Under the pieces are notes generated by a model that made no database searches, had not been told where the DNA came from, and worked only from the letters and a program-made list of their open reading frames with translations. From assembly GCA_035468285.1 (NCBI GenBank), contig DATISY010000114.1, positions 1 through 64,000 on the forward strand: a DNA stretch of 64,000 bases, in the 5' to 3' direction. Position numbers and translations under genes: made by a program. Of this stretch, positions 41,306 through 49,911 are shown one piece after another. Position 1 is the first letter of the stretch. Each line of letters starts with the position of its first letter. The stretch comes from PALSA-555 sp035468285. Lineage in GTDB: Bacteria > Actinomycetota > Acidimicrobiia > IMCC26256 > PALSA-555.

Positions 41306-41996
41306 GCGTCGCGACCATCCCCGCGGCGCGGTGGCCGGGAAGGGTGCAGTAGAGGGTGTAGCTGCCCGGCTTGAGGAGGACCTTGTGGGTCACGTTCCCG
41401 TTGGCGGGGACGTTGAGGAGGAACGCGCGTGGGGTGGGGCCGGGCGGGTCGAAGGTCAGGGTGTGGTTGCCGTCCTTGCTCACGTAGTTGACCTGGACGA
41501 TCCCGGCCGTCGCGGTGAACTGGGCGGCTTGGAACTTGAGGGTGCCGAGGGCGTCGACCTCGACCGGCGGGCCGGCGGGTGGCCCTTTCGGCTCGGTGAG
41601 GCCACCGCCGCCGCTCTTCTTCTCGACGCTGGCGGGGGCGGCGACGAGCCCGGCGGCCATGATCACCACGAACAGGCCCGACACCAGCATCACCAACGAG
41701 GAGGTGCGCAGCCGGGGCGCGGCGGAGATCGCGGCGGCGCCGCCGAGGATGACGACGATGAGGGTGACGGCCATCACCAGCGCGCCGGTCTGTCCCGAGG
41801 CGAGGAAGACGCGCGAGACGTTGAGGACGAACACCGCGACCATGAACGCGGCGAGGACGGGCAGGAAGATCGGGAGGACGAGGCGGGTGCGGCGGGCTTC
41901 CCGGGCCGGGTGGGGTGCTGCGGGCAGCGCCGCGACCGGCTCGGCGGGGGTGTCGGTCGCGGCGTCGGGCTCGGGGGTCCCCTCTTCGTCGGCCAT
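41292..41996 (-). CDS. Membrane-anchored cupredoxin (plastocyanin-like)
   Basis: The 234-residue protein has an acidic Pro/Ala-rich cytoplasmic start, three hydrophobic segments (about 40-125) and an outer cupredoxin domain (about 145-234). Type 1 copper ligands are visible: His in DGNHTLTF and the Cys-His-Met set of LYCTLPGHRAAGM. It is the last gene of the cytochrome oxidase operon and probably passes electrons or copper to the oxidase, which is inference from position. Confidence 0.87.
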   Translation of the reverse strand: MADEEGTPEPDAATDTPAEPVAALPAAPHPAREARRTRLVLPIFLPVLAAFMVAVFVLNVSRVFLASGQTGALVMAVTLIVVILGGAAAISAAPRLRTSSLVMLVSGLFVVIMAAGLVAAPASVEKKSGGGGLTEPKGPPAGPPVEVDALGTLKFQAAQFTATAGIVQVNYVSKDGNHTLTFDPPGPTPRAFLLNVPANGNVTHKVLLKPGSYTLYCTLPGHRAAGMVATLTVQ

Positions 41997-42009
41997 GACG
42001 GCTAGGTCC

Positions 42010-42861
42010 TCACAGTCCGGTCCGGGAGAGCGCTCCGGGGAGGGCTCGACGGGTTCTGGGTTGCTGGGACCGTTCCTCGTCGGCGGCCCAGCGGAAGAAG
42101 GTTACGGCGATGAGGCACCAGAGCAGGATCCCGGCGCCGATCTTCATGATGAGCCCGGCGACCTGCTGGTCCTGGAGGCTGGAGAGGCCCCAGATGCTGG
42201 CCCGGTGCCCGTAGTAGCGGTACAGGACGGTGGACCCGAAGGTGAGGAACGACGCGGGGACCGTCGGGACGATCGACTGCAAGAAGAGGTACGCCATGCG
42301 CGACGGGGGCGCGAGGCGCGGGATCTCGGGGAGGGGGCTGAGGACGGGCATCCACACCAGCAGTGAGCTCACGAAGATGAGGGCGTGGACGAGGAAGTGA
42401 AGGCCGGCGTTGTGGAGGCTGGCGTCGACGACCGCGGGCCAGTGGGTGAGGACCAGGACGATGTTGAAGACGACGAGCGCGGGGAGGAATCGCGCCGCGC
42501 GCCGGACGAGCTGGAACCGGCGGCTGGGGGGCCCGAGGAGCCAGCGCAGCAGCCACGCGGGGGTCCCGAGGAGCAGCAGCGGGGTCGCGACCATCGCGAG
42601 GACGAGGTGCTGGACCATGTGGATGCTGTAGGTGGACGCCTCGGCGAGGTCGTGGATGGGCCAGTCGGCCGCGACCCACAGCGCGAGGAGGCCGCAGCAC
42701 CAGCTGGTCAGCTGGAGACGGGTGACGGCCCGGTGACCGACGGGGGTGTACCGGGGTCCGAGACGGACGATGGCGATGGCGTATCCGGCGGCGAGCCCGG
42801 CGATGAGCAGCCAGACGTCGGGGTGGGGTGTCCACGGGGGGAGGTGCGCGCCGAGGACCAT
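42010..42861 (-). CDS. CtaG-type cytochrome c oxidase assembly membrane protein
   Basis: The 283-residue protein has about seven membrane segments. Text such as STYSIHMVQHLVLAMVATPL and PAWLLRWLLG matches the caa3_CtaG family, whose conserved histidines probably handle copper. It follows the subunit IV gene by 4 bp and precedes the cupredoxin gene, which supports a role in copper insertion. Confidence 0.88.
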   Translation of the reverse strand: MVLGAHLPPWTPHPDVWLLIAGLAAGYAIAIVRLGPRYTPVGHRAVTRLQLTSWCCGLLALWVAADWPIHDLAEASTYSIHMVQHLVLAMVATPLLLLGTPAWLLRWLLGPPSRRFQLVRRAARFLPALVVFNIVLVLTHWPAVVDASLHNAGLHFLVHALIFVSSLLVWMPVLSPLPEIPRLAPPSRMAYLFLQSIVPTVPASFLTFGSTVLYRYYGHRASIWGLSSLQDQQVAGLIMKIGAGILLWCLIAVTFFRWAADEERSQQPRTRRALPGALSRTGL

Positions 42862-42865
42862 GCGG

Positions 42866-43234
42866 TCAGGAGAAGATCTGGAGGCTGGTGAGCACGACCA
42901 GGTAGAGCAGGATCGCGGAGCAGATGCCGAGGACGAAGAAGTTGGCGAAGATGGGCCGGTCGGTGCGCAGATGCATGTACCAGGACGCGACGATGCCGAA
43001 CTTCATGATCGCGAACGCCAGCAGCAGCGTGATGATGAGCGCGTCGGGGATGTCACCTTGGAGGTAGTAGAGGCTGACCTCGGCGGCGGTGATGGCGGAG
43101 AGGACGACCGCGATCACGACGTAGCGCAGCGGTGACGGGTGGGGGCGCAGCTCCCCGGGGAGCAGGCCCGGCGCGGGTTCGGTCGCGGGGGCTGGCTCGG
43201 GGGTGGTGTCGTCGCGCAGCGTGATGTCGCTCAT
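42866..43234 (-). CDS. ctaF: Cytochrome c oxidase subunit IV
   Basis: The 122-residue protein has a Pro-rich N-terminus and three membrane segments (YVVIAVVLSAITAAEVSLYY; LIITLLLAFAIMKFGIVASW; NFFVLGICSAILLYLVVL) with the YMHLRTDRPIF loop typical of the COX4-like prokaryotic family. It sits 12 bp after subunit III. It stabilises the oxidase and has no redox centre. Confidence 0.88.
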   Translation of the reverse strand: MSDITLRDDTTPEPAPATEPAPGLLPGELRPHPSPLRYVVIAVVLSAITAAEVSLYYLQGDIPDALIITLLLAFAIMKFGIVASWYMHLRTDRPIFANFFVLGICSAILLYLVVLTSLQIFS

Positions 43235-43246
43235 CGGCTCGCCTCG

Positions 43247-43891
43247 CTACTTGGGGGCCGGGATCAAGTACACGACTGTGAAGATCACGATCCAGACGAC
43301 GTCGACGAAGTGCCAGTAGAGACCGGCGACTTCGACTTTCTCGGCGTCGCCTTGGCGGAGGCGGCCTTGGGTGGCGAGGCCCCACAGGGAGATGAGCCAG
43401 ATGATCCCGATGGTGACGTGGGCGCCGTGGAAGCCGGTGAGGACGAAGAACGTCGAGCTGAACAGGTTGGTGTCGAGGGAGAGGCCTTTGCGGGCGAACT
43501 CGGTGAACTCGAAGATCTGGCCGCCGATGAACACCGAGCCGAGCAGCGCGGTGGCGAGCAGCCAGATCCGCAGGCGTCGGAGGTCACCGCGTTGGATCGC
43601 GGCGAGGGCGAGGACCATCGTGAGGCTGCTCATGAGCAGCACGAACGACGACACCGAGGTGAACGGGATGCTGTAGACGTCTTTGGGGGTGGGGCCGGTC
43701 TGGTGGCGGCTGCGGTACAGGAGGTACGCGCTGATGAACGCCCCGAAGAACAGGCAGTCCGATGAGAGGAACAGCCAGATCGCCAGCTTCGTGTTCGACG
43801 TCCCGGTGCCGGCCGGCGGGTGCCCGGCCGGCTCGGGCGGCCCGGGGGGGACCGGCGGGGACGGCGGCGGGGCCTGCTCGATGGTGGCCAT
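43247..43891 (-). CDS. ctaE: Cytochrome c oxidase subunit III
   Basis: The 214-residue protein has five membrane segments after a Pro-rich N-terminus. The family text includes KLAIWLFLSSDCLFFGAFIS, FFVLTGFHGAHVTIGIIWLI and VAGLYWHFVDVVWIVIFTVV. The five-helix form is usual in Gram-positive oxidases. The ATG overlaps the ctaD stop (ATGA). Confidence 0.94.
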   Translation of the reverse strand: MATIEQAPPPSPPVPPGPPEPAGHPPAGTGTSNTKLAIWLFLSSDCLFFGAFISAYLLYRSRHQTGPTPKDVYSIPFTSVSSFVLLMSSLTMVLALAAIQRGDLRRLRIWLLATALLGSVFIGGQIFEFTEFARKGLSLDTNLFSSTFFVLTGFHGAHVTIGIIWLISLWGLATQGRLRQGDAEKVEVAGLYWHFVDVVWIVIFTVVYLIPAPK

Positions 43892-45834
43892 CAGTGGGTC
43901 TCCTCGTCGGCGGTCGCCGGCTCGACCGCCCAGGCGTACACCCCGAAGGCGAGGGTGAGCGCGCCGATCGGGAGCAGCACGAACGCGTACCACTTGGAGT
44001 GGAACACCGCCGCGTATCCGAGGATGGGGAGCGCGACCGCGACGAGGAGCGGGTAGAAGGACGGGGACGGCATGTGGATCGGGTGGGTGGGCGCGGCCGC
44101 GAGCCGGGTGACGGCCGCGTTGTGGACGTTGTCGGCGCCGCCGCTGGGGAGCGGGACGAGCATCCCGTCGTCGTCTTCGGTGTACTTGTAGTGCCAGTAG
44201 TCGTCGCGGGCCTGGATCTCGGGGATCTCGACGAAGTTGTACTCGGGGGGTGGTGACGGGATCGACCACTCGATGGTGCGGCCGTCCCACGGGTCAGGAC
44301 CGGCGATCGCGCCACGCCGGCGCGACACGATGGCGTTGACGATGAAGATCAGGACCGACACCGCGATGAGGAACCCGCCGATGGTGGCGATCATGTTCAA
44401 GGTGTCCCACCCGAACCCGGACGGGTACCGGTAGGTGCGGCGCGGCATGCCGTAGATCCCCAGGAGGTGCATGGGGAAGAACGTCAGGTTGAACCCGACC
44501 AGCATGGTCCAGAAGTTGAGCTTGCCGAGCCGCTCGTTGAGCATCCGGCCGAACACTTTCGGGTACCAGTAGTAGAAGCCGGAGAAGAGCCCGAACACGA
44601 GGCCGCCGAACAGCACGTAGTGGAAGTGGGCGACGACGAAGTACGAGTCGTGCTGCTGGGTGTCGGCGGGGACGATGGCGAGGCTGACACCGGAGAGGCC
44701 GCCGATGGTGAACATGGCGATGAACCCGAGCGCGAAGTACATCGCGGTCGTGAGCCGCACCGCGCCCTTGTAGACGGTGGCGAGCCAGTTGAAGATCTTC
44801 ACCCCGGTCGGGATGGCGATCAGCATCGTGGACAGGCTGAACGCGGAGATCGCGACGGGCCCGAGCCCGGTGGTGAACATGTGGTGCGCCCACACACCCC
44901 AGCCGAGGAACCCGATCGCGATGCCGGAGAACACGACGACGGGGTACCCGAACAGCGGCTTGCGCGAGAAGACGGGGAGGACTTCGGACACGACGCCCAT
45001 CCCGGGCAGGATCAGGATGTACACCTCGGGATGGCCGAACAGCCAGAACAGGTGCTGGTAGAGGAGCGGGTCGCCACCCTTGGTGGGCAAGAAGAACGCG
45101 GTGCCGAAGTTGCGGTCGAAGAACACCATGATGAGCGCCACGGTGATGATCGGGAGCGCGAACAGGGTGAGGAACGCGGTGACGAGCATCATCCAGACGA
45201 ACACCGGTATGCGCATGAGGGTCATGCCGGGGGCCCGCATGTTCAGCGCGGTGACGATGATGTTGATCGCCCCGGTGGTGGACGCGATCCCGACGATGAT
45301 GAGCCCGATGGTCCAGAAGTCGGGGCCGCGCCCGGGTAACGCCCCGAGGCTGATCGGGGTGCTGGTCAGGGGCGTGTAGCCGAACCATCCGCCGTTCGGG
45401 GCGCCGCCGAGGAGGAAGCTCGAGTAGAGGAACATGCCGCCGAGCACGAACCCGAAGTAGCCGAACGCGTTGAGCCGCGGGAAGGCGACGTCTCGGGCGC
45501 CGATCATGAGCGGCACGAGGTAGTTCGCGAAGGCCACCGAGAGCGGCATGCCGAGCAGGAACACCATCGTGGTGCCGTGCATGGTGAAGAGCTGGTTGTA
45601 CTGGGAGGCGGTGAGGACGTTGCCGTTCGGCTGGGCGAGCTGGAGGCGGATGAGGAGGGCCTCGAGGCCACCGACGACGAAGAAGATCAGCGCGGTGCAG
45701 GCGTAGAGGATTCCGATCTTCTTGTGGTCGACGGTCGTGAACCATGACCAGAAGCCGGTCGTCTTCTTCGGGCGGCGCAGGAGGACAGGCGTGCGGACCG
45801 GGACCGGTGTGTGCGTCTCGGTGGCGGTGCTCAT
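43891..45834 (-). CDS. ctaD: Cytochrome c oxidase subunit I (aa3-type)
   Basis: The 647-residue heme-copper oxidase subunit has HKKIGILYACTALIFFVVGG at the start, the CuB motif LFGHPEVYILILPGMG with the cross-linked His and Tyr, VWAHHMFTTG and the heme ligand region VVAHFHYVLFGG. The length exceeds the usual 530-560 residues because of a C-terminal extension with two extra helices (SFYPLLVAVALPILGYAAVF and on). It reduces O2 to water while pumping protons. It lies 25 bp after the subunit II gene. Confidence 0.97.
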   Translation of the reverse strand: MSTATETHTPVPVRTPVLLRRPKKTTGFWSWFTTVDHKKIGILYACTALIFFVVGGLEALLIRLQLAQPNGNVLTASQYNQLFTMHGTTMVFLLGMPLSVAFANYLVPLMIGARDVAFPRLNAFGYFGFVLGGMFLYSSFLLGGAPNGGWFGYTPLTSTPISLGALPGRGPDFWTIGLIIVGIASTTGAINIIVTALNMRAPGMTLMRIPVFVWMMLVTAFLTLFALPIITVALIMVFFDRNFGTAFFLPTKGGDPLLYQHLFWLFGHPEVYILILPGMGVVSEVLPVFSRKPLFGYPVVVFSGIAIGFLGWGVWAHHMFTTGLGPVAISAFSLSTMLIAIPTGVKIFNWLATVYKGAVRLTTAMYFALGFIAMFTIGGLSGVSLAIVPADTQQHDSYFVVAHFHYVLFGGLVFGLFSGFYYWYPKVFGRMLNERLGKLNFWTMLVGFNLTFFPMHLLGIYGMPRRTYRYPSGFGWDTLNMIATIGGFLIAVSVLIFIVNAIVSRRRGAIAGPDPWDGRTIEWSIPSPPPEYNFVEIPEIQARDDYWHYKYTEDDDGMLVPLPSGGADNVHNAAVTRLAAAPTHPIHMPSPSFYPLLVAVALPILGYAAVFHSKWYAFVLLPIGALTLAFGVYAWAVEPATADEETH

Positions 45835-45859
45835 CGTGGCTCTCCCCGGGTCAGTGTGC

Positions 45860-47002
45860 TCACTTCAGGGACAGGAGGTAGTCGGCGAGGGTCCCGGCTT
45901 GCTGCTCGGTCATGACGGGCATCCCCTGGGGTGTGTTGGTCGTGAATGACGGCATGCCGACACAGGTCGCCCCCGGTGTGCCGGGCGGCCCCTTGCGGCA
46001 GTCTTTGGATTGCATCGGGATCAGCGACGGGGCGTTCAGGATCCACTTGATCAGCTGGGGCCGGGTGAGGGCGTAGTAGCCGCCGGCGAAGGTGGACCGG
46101 CTGGCCAGGTGGGTGAGGTTCGGGCCGTAGGTGCTGACGCTCGAGTTCTCGCTGATGTGACAGTTGGTGCACGCGAACGTCTTGGAGAACAGGGTCCCCG
46201 CGTCGCCGGCGTTGGCGAGTGTGACCGCGGGGCCTTGGCGTTGGGAGGCGAGCCAGGCGTCGTAGTCCGCGGGGCTCTGGACGATGACCCGGAACCGCAT
46301 GTTGGCGTGGGAGAGGCCGCAATACTGGGCGCACTGCCCCTGGAAGGTGCCGGTCGTGTCGCTGTGCAGCGTCAGGTGGTTGTCGCGGCCGGGGACGACG
46401 TCGCGTTTGCCGGCGAGCTCGGGGACCCAGAAGGAGTGGATGACGTTGCATCCCGGCCCGTTGTTGAACCCGTAGGGCAGGGACAGGTCGCAGGCCTTGA
46501 GGGTGAGGTCGACGTTGCGGCCGGCGGGGATGTGGAGCTCGTCGGCGACCTGGACGGGCTTCTGGCCGTTGCTGGCGGGGTACTCGAACTGCCACCACCA
46601 CTGCTTGCCGATGACGGTGATGTTCACCGGGTTCGAGGGGGTGGCGTCGGTCTGGAAGATGAGGCTGACGGTGGGGATGGCGATGACGGCGAGGATCACC
46701 GCGGGGACCATCGTCCAGGCGATCTCGATGGGGATGTTGCCCCGGATCTGCTTGGGGCGTTCGTTGCCGGGCCGGTGGCGGTACCGGACGGCGACGAACA
46801 CCACGCCACCGATCACGATGAGGCCGATGACGATGGCGATCCCCCAGATGGGGAGGATCAGGTTGTCGATCTTCTTGGCGTTCGTGCCGTGGGGACTGAC
46901 GGAGTTCTGGCCGTTGTTCGGGGAGCAGGCCGCGAGCGCGAGCGTCGCGAGTCCGGCCAGGACCAGCCACCACCGCCCGCGGGGCGTGTTGTGGTTCGTC
47001 AT
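45860..47002 (-). CDS. ctaC: Cytochrome c oxidase subunit II with fused cytochrome c domain
   Basis: The 380-residue lipoprotein has a signal ending LALAAC (lipobox, Cys26), two membrane helices, a CuA domain with NVIHSFWVPEL and GQCAQYCGLSHANM ligands, and a C-terminal cytochrome c domain with CTNCH (about 275-279) and Met-rich text (GMPSFTTNTPQGMPVMT). This is the caa3-style arrangement, in which the fused cytochrome feeds the oxidase. I chose the ATG at 47002; an upstream frame extends to 47080 but would place the signal peptide internally. Confidence 0.94.
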   Translation of the reverse strand: MTNHNTPRGRWWLVLAGLATLALAACSPNNGQNSVSPHGTNAKKIDNLILPIWGIAIVIGLIVIGGVVFVAVRYRHRPGNERPKQIRGNIPIEIAWTMVPAVILAVIAIPTVSLIFQTDATPSNPVNITVIGKQWWWQFEYPASNGQKPVQVADELHIPAGRNVDLTLKACDLSLPYGFNNGPGCNVIHSFWVPELAGKRDVVPGRDNHLTLHSDTTGTFQGQCAQYCGLSHANMRFRVIVQSPADYDAWLASQRQGPAVTLANAGDAGTLFSKTFACTNCHISENSSVSTYGPNLTHLASRSTFAGGYYALTRPQLIKWILNAPSLIPMQSKDCRKGPPGTPGATCVGMPSFTTNTPQGMPVMTEQQAGTLADYLLSLK

Positions 47003-47134
47003 GCGTTCCTGAGTGACGCGAGCCTGCGGTCCCTGGGTCCCCCCCGGGGCGCGGGCGCCATTCTGGCTCCCTGGGCGCAATCTATCCCCGGCTGATCTTC
47101 TGGCGGCAACTCACGCCCCCCGGATTTCTTGGGG

Positions 47135-48031
47135 TCAGAGGCCGAGGCGGTCGAGGGCGTCGGGGCGGCGCTGCCAGTCCCGGTCGACGCGCACCCGGGT
47201 CTGGAGGTAGACGCGGGCGCCGAGGAGGGCCTCGAGCTCGTGACGGGCGGCGGTCACGGCGGTCTTGAGCGTGGCGCCACGGTGGCCGATGACGAGGCCC
47301 TTCTGGGAGTCGCGTTCGACGCCGATGGTGACGAGGAGCCGGACGACGTCGTCGGTGACCGGGTCGGGGCCGGGGTCGAGGGGCTCGACGGTGACGGCGA
47401 TGGAGTGGGGCAGCTCGTCGCGGGCGATGAGGAGGAGCTGCTCGCGGACGAGCTCGGCGGCGATGAAGGTCTCGGGCTGGTCGGTGATGGTCCCTTCGGG
47501 GTAGTAGCGAGGTCCGGGGGGGAGGCGGGCCTCGAGCTCGGTGGCGACGACGTCGACCTGTTCGCCGGTGCGGGCGGAGCAGGGGACGTACGCGTCGAAC
47601 TCGCCGAGGTGATCGATGTCGGCGAGGTGGGTGAGGATCCCGTCGGGGGTGGCGATGTCGGTCTTGTTGACGTCGAGGACGACGGGGGTGGGGTCGTCGT
47701 GGACGAGGTCGGCGACGTAGCGGTCGCCGGGGCCGATGGGGGTGCTGGCGTCCATGACGAGGGCGATGACGTCGACGTCGGTGAGGGCGGCGCGGGCGCG
47801 CTCGTTGGTGCGTTGCCCGAGGGTGGTGCGGGGCCGGTGCAGGCCGGGGGTGTCGAGGAGGACGAGCTGGCTGGTGGGGGTGTCGCGTACGCCCCGGATC
47901 GTGGTGCGGGTGGTCTGGGGTCGTTCGGAGGTGATGGTGACCTTGGTGCCGACGAGCTGGTTGACGAGCGTCGACTTGCCGGCGTTGGGTCGTCCGACGA
48001 CGGACACGAACCCGGACCGGAACTCGGGCAC
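47135..48031 (-). CDS. era: GTPase Era
   Basis: The 298-residue protein has G1 GRPNAGKSTLVNQLVG, G3 LLDTPG, G4 LDVNKTDIA and a C-terminal KH domain with VIGHRGATLKTAVTAARHEL. Era binds the 3' end of 16S rRNA during small-subunit assembly. The GTG at 48031 lies just after the stop of the CBS-domain gene; a TTG at 48037 overlapping that stop is an alternative and would add two residues. Confidence 0.95.
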   Translation of the reverse strand: MPEFRSGFVSVVGRPNAGKSTLVNQLVGTKVTITSERPQTTRTTIRGVRDTPTSQLVLLDTPGLHRPRTTLGQRTNERARAALTDVDVIALVMDASTPIGPGDRYVADLVHDDPTPVVLDVNKTDIATPDGILTHLADIDHLGEFDAYVPCSARTGEQVDVVATELEARLPPGPRYYPEGTITDQPETFIAAELVREQLLLIARDELPHSIAVTVEPLDPGPDPVTDDVVRLLVTIGVERDSQKGLVIGHRGATLKTAVTAARHELEALLGARVYLQTRVRVDRDWQRRPDALDRLGL

Positions 48032-48033
48032 GG

Positions 48034-49350
48034 TCAACCGGGGGGTGCGGTGTCGGCGCCCTGGGCGCGGTGGTGGCGCGTGTCGGTGCCCGCGTCCGCG
48101 GGTGGGGCCTTGCTGATGCGGACCGAGACGATGCGGCGCCCCTGGACGCGTTCGGTGCGGAACTGGAGGTCCTGGAAGCGGACCACTTCGCCTTCGTCGG
48201 GGACATGGCCGAGGAGGTTGAAGACGAGGCCGCCGACGGTGTCCCACTCGGTGTCGGGGAGCTCGACGCCGAGGGCGAGGCTGACTTCGTCGATGGCGGT
48301 GCGGCCGGGGACGCGGAGTGACCCGTCGGGGAGGCGTTCGATGCCGGGGGTCTCGACGTCGTATTCGTCGACGATCTCGCCGACGATCTCCTCGAGGAGG
48401 TCTTCGAGGGTGACGAGGCCGGCGGTGCCGCCGTGCTCGTCGATGACGATCGCCATGTGGAACTGTTTGCTCTGCATCTCGCGGAGCAGCTCCGCGACGC
48501 GTTTCTGCTCGGGGACGAACACCGCGGGGCGCAGCACGACCCGGACCGGTTCGTCGCCGCCCCCGGCGCGGGCGCGTTGCATGGCGTCCTTGAGGTAGAC
48601 GAGCCCGACGATGTTGTCGGTGGTCTCCTCGTAGGCGGGGATGCGGGAGTAGCCGGCGTCGATGGCGGCCTCGATCGCGGCCTCGATGGTGGCGTCAGCG
48701 TCGATGGCGACCATGTCAGGGCGGGGTGTCATGACTTCGCGGACGACGGTGTCGCCGAACTCGAAGATGGAGTGGATGAGGCGGCGTTCTTCGCGTTCGA
48801 TGACTTCTTCGTCGGCGGCGACGTCGGCCATGGTGCGGAGATCGTCTTCGGTGACGAATGGGCCTTCTTTGATGCCGTGGCCGGGGAGGATGAAGTTGGC
48901 GAGCTGGATGAGGCCCCGCGACAGGATGCGCAGCGGTGGGAAGTTCGTGATCCCGAACAAGAAGCCCGAGACGAGCAGCGCAGCCCGGTCGGTGTGTTGG
49001 ATGGCCCACGTCTTGGGGGCGGCTTCGCCGATGACGAAGAACAGGACGACCTGGAGGACGAGGCCGAGGGCGAGGCCGAGGCCGCCGAACTGTCGCTCCA
49101 GGATGACGCCGATGAGGCTGGCGCTGGTCAGCTGGGCGATCAGGACGAGGAGCAGCAGCGAGTTGATGGTCTGCTCGGGGTGTTCGAGCATGCGGGCGAG
49201 CTTCGCGGCGCCGCGTTGGCCTTCTTCTTCGAGGGTGAGGGCCCGGATGCGGTTCATGCGGCTGAACGCCATCTCGGACAGGGCGAGGACGATCGAGAAC
49301 AAGAAGAGGACGACGACGACGAGGGTGAGGAGCCAGTCGGTGGTCTTCAT
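48034..49350 (-). CDS. CNNM/CorC-type transporter (hemolysin C family) with CBS domains
   Basis: The 438-residue protein has a CNNM membrane domain (four segments, about 5-140; VLFLFSIVLALSEMAFSRMN), a CBS pair (about 200-330; VMTPRPDMVAIDADATIEAA, then IDEHGGTAGLVTLEDLLEEI) and a CorC_HlyC domain at the end (LGVELPDTEWDTVGGLVFNL). Members are linked to Mg2+/Co2+ export or homeostasis. The ATG overlaps the ybeY stop. It belongs to the conserved phoH-ybeY-corC-era string. Confidence 0.92.
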   Translation of the reverse strand: MKTTDWLLTLVVVVLFLFSIVLALSEMAFSRMNRIRALTLEEEGQRGAAKLARMLEHPEQTINSLLLLVLIAQLTSASLIGVILERQFGGLGLALGLVLQVVLFFVIGEAAPKTWAIQHTDRAALLVSGFLFGITNFPPLRILSRGLIQLANFILPGHGIKEGPFVTEDDLRTMADVAADEEVIEREERRLIHSIFEFGDTVVREVMTPRPDMVAIDADATIEAAIEAAIDAGYSRIPAYEETTDNIVGLVYLKDAMQRARAGGGDEPVRVVLRPAVFVPEQKRVAELLREMQSKQFHMAIVIDEHGGTAGLVTLEDLLEEIVGEIVDEYDVETPGIERLPDGSLRVPGRTAIDEVSLALGVELPDTEWDTVGGLVFNLLGHVPDEGEVVRFQDLQFRTERVQGRRIVSVRISKAPPADAGTDTRHHRAQGADTAPPG

Positions 49351-49877
49351 CGGTGGTCACGCTCGTCGAGCTCGGCGAAGCGGGCGAGCAGCTCGCGTTC
49401 GCGGCGCTGCATGCGTTCGGCGTCGCCCGGCTCGGCGTGGTCGTACTCGAGGAGATGCAGGACACCGTGGACGACGAGGAGGGCGAGCTCGGCGTCGAGC
49501 GCGGTGCCGGTCGCGTCCGCCTGGCGTTGCGCGACCGTGGGGCACACGACGACGTCGCCGAGGATGATCGGCGGCTCGACCGCGTCGCTCGTGGAGCCCG
49601 GGCCGCGGCCGCCTTCGTCGGGGTCGCGGCCCGCGGTGGGGAGCTCGTCGTCGAGGGGGAACGCGAGCACGTCGGTGGGGCCGGTGGCGTCGAGGAACCG
49701 TTGGTTCAGGTCGGCGATGGTGGCCTCATCGACGAAGACGAGGCCCAGCTCGGCGTCGGGATCGACCCGCTCGGCGCGGAGGACGAGCTGCGCGAGGCGC
49801 ACCCAGCGGGGCACCTCCACCGGGACGATGTCCTGCTCGTCGTAGCCGCTGACCTGGACCGGCGCGGATGGGGTCAC
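49347..49877 (-). CDS. ybeY: Endoribonuclease YbeY (rRNA maturation)
   Basis: The 176-residue metalloprotein contains the HGVLHLLEYDH zinc motif (His-x3-His-x5-His) near 137-147 and GPTDVLAFPLDDE. YbeY processes the 3' end of 16S rRNA and is involved in ribosome quality control. A Gly-rich insertion (GRDPDEGGRGPGS) precedes IILGDVVV. The GTG start is 34 bp after phoH. Confidence 0.94.
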   Translation of the reverse strand: MTPSAPVQVSGYDEQDIVPVEVPRWVRLAQLVLRAERVDPDAELGLVFVDEATIADLNQRFLDATGPTDVLAFPLDDELPTAGRDPDEGGRGPGSTSDAVEPPIILGDVVVCPTVAQRQADATGTALDAELALLVVHGVLHLLEYDHAEPGDAERMQRRERELLARFAELDERDHR

Positions 49878-49911
49878 GGCACGGCCCGCAGCGGCGGCGC
49901 ATGTCGGGGTC

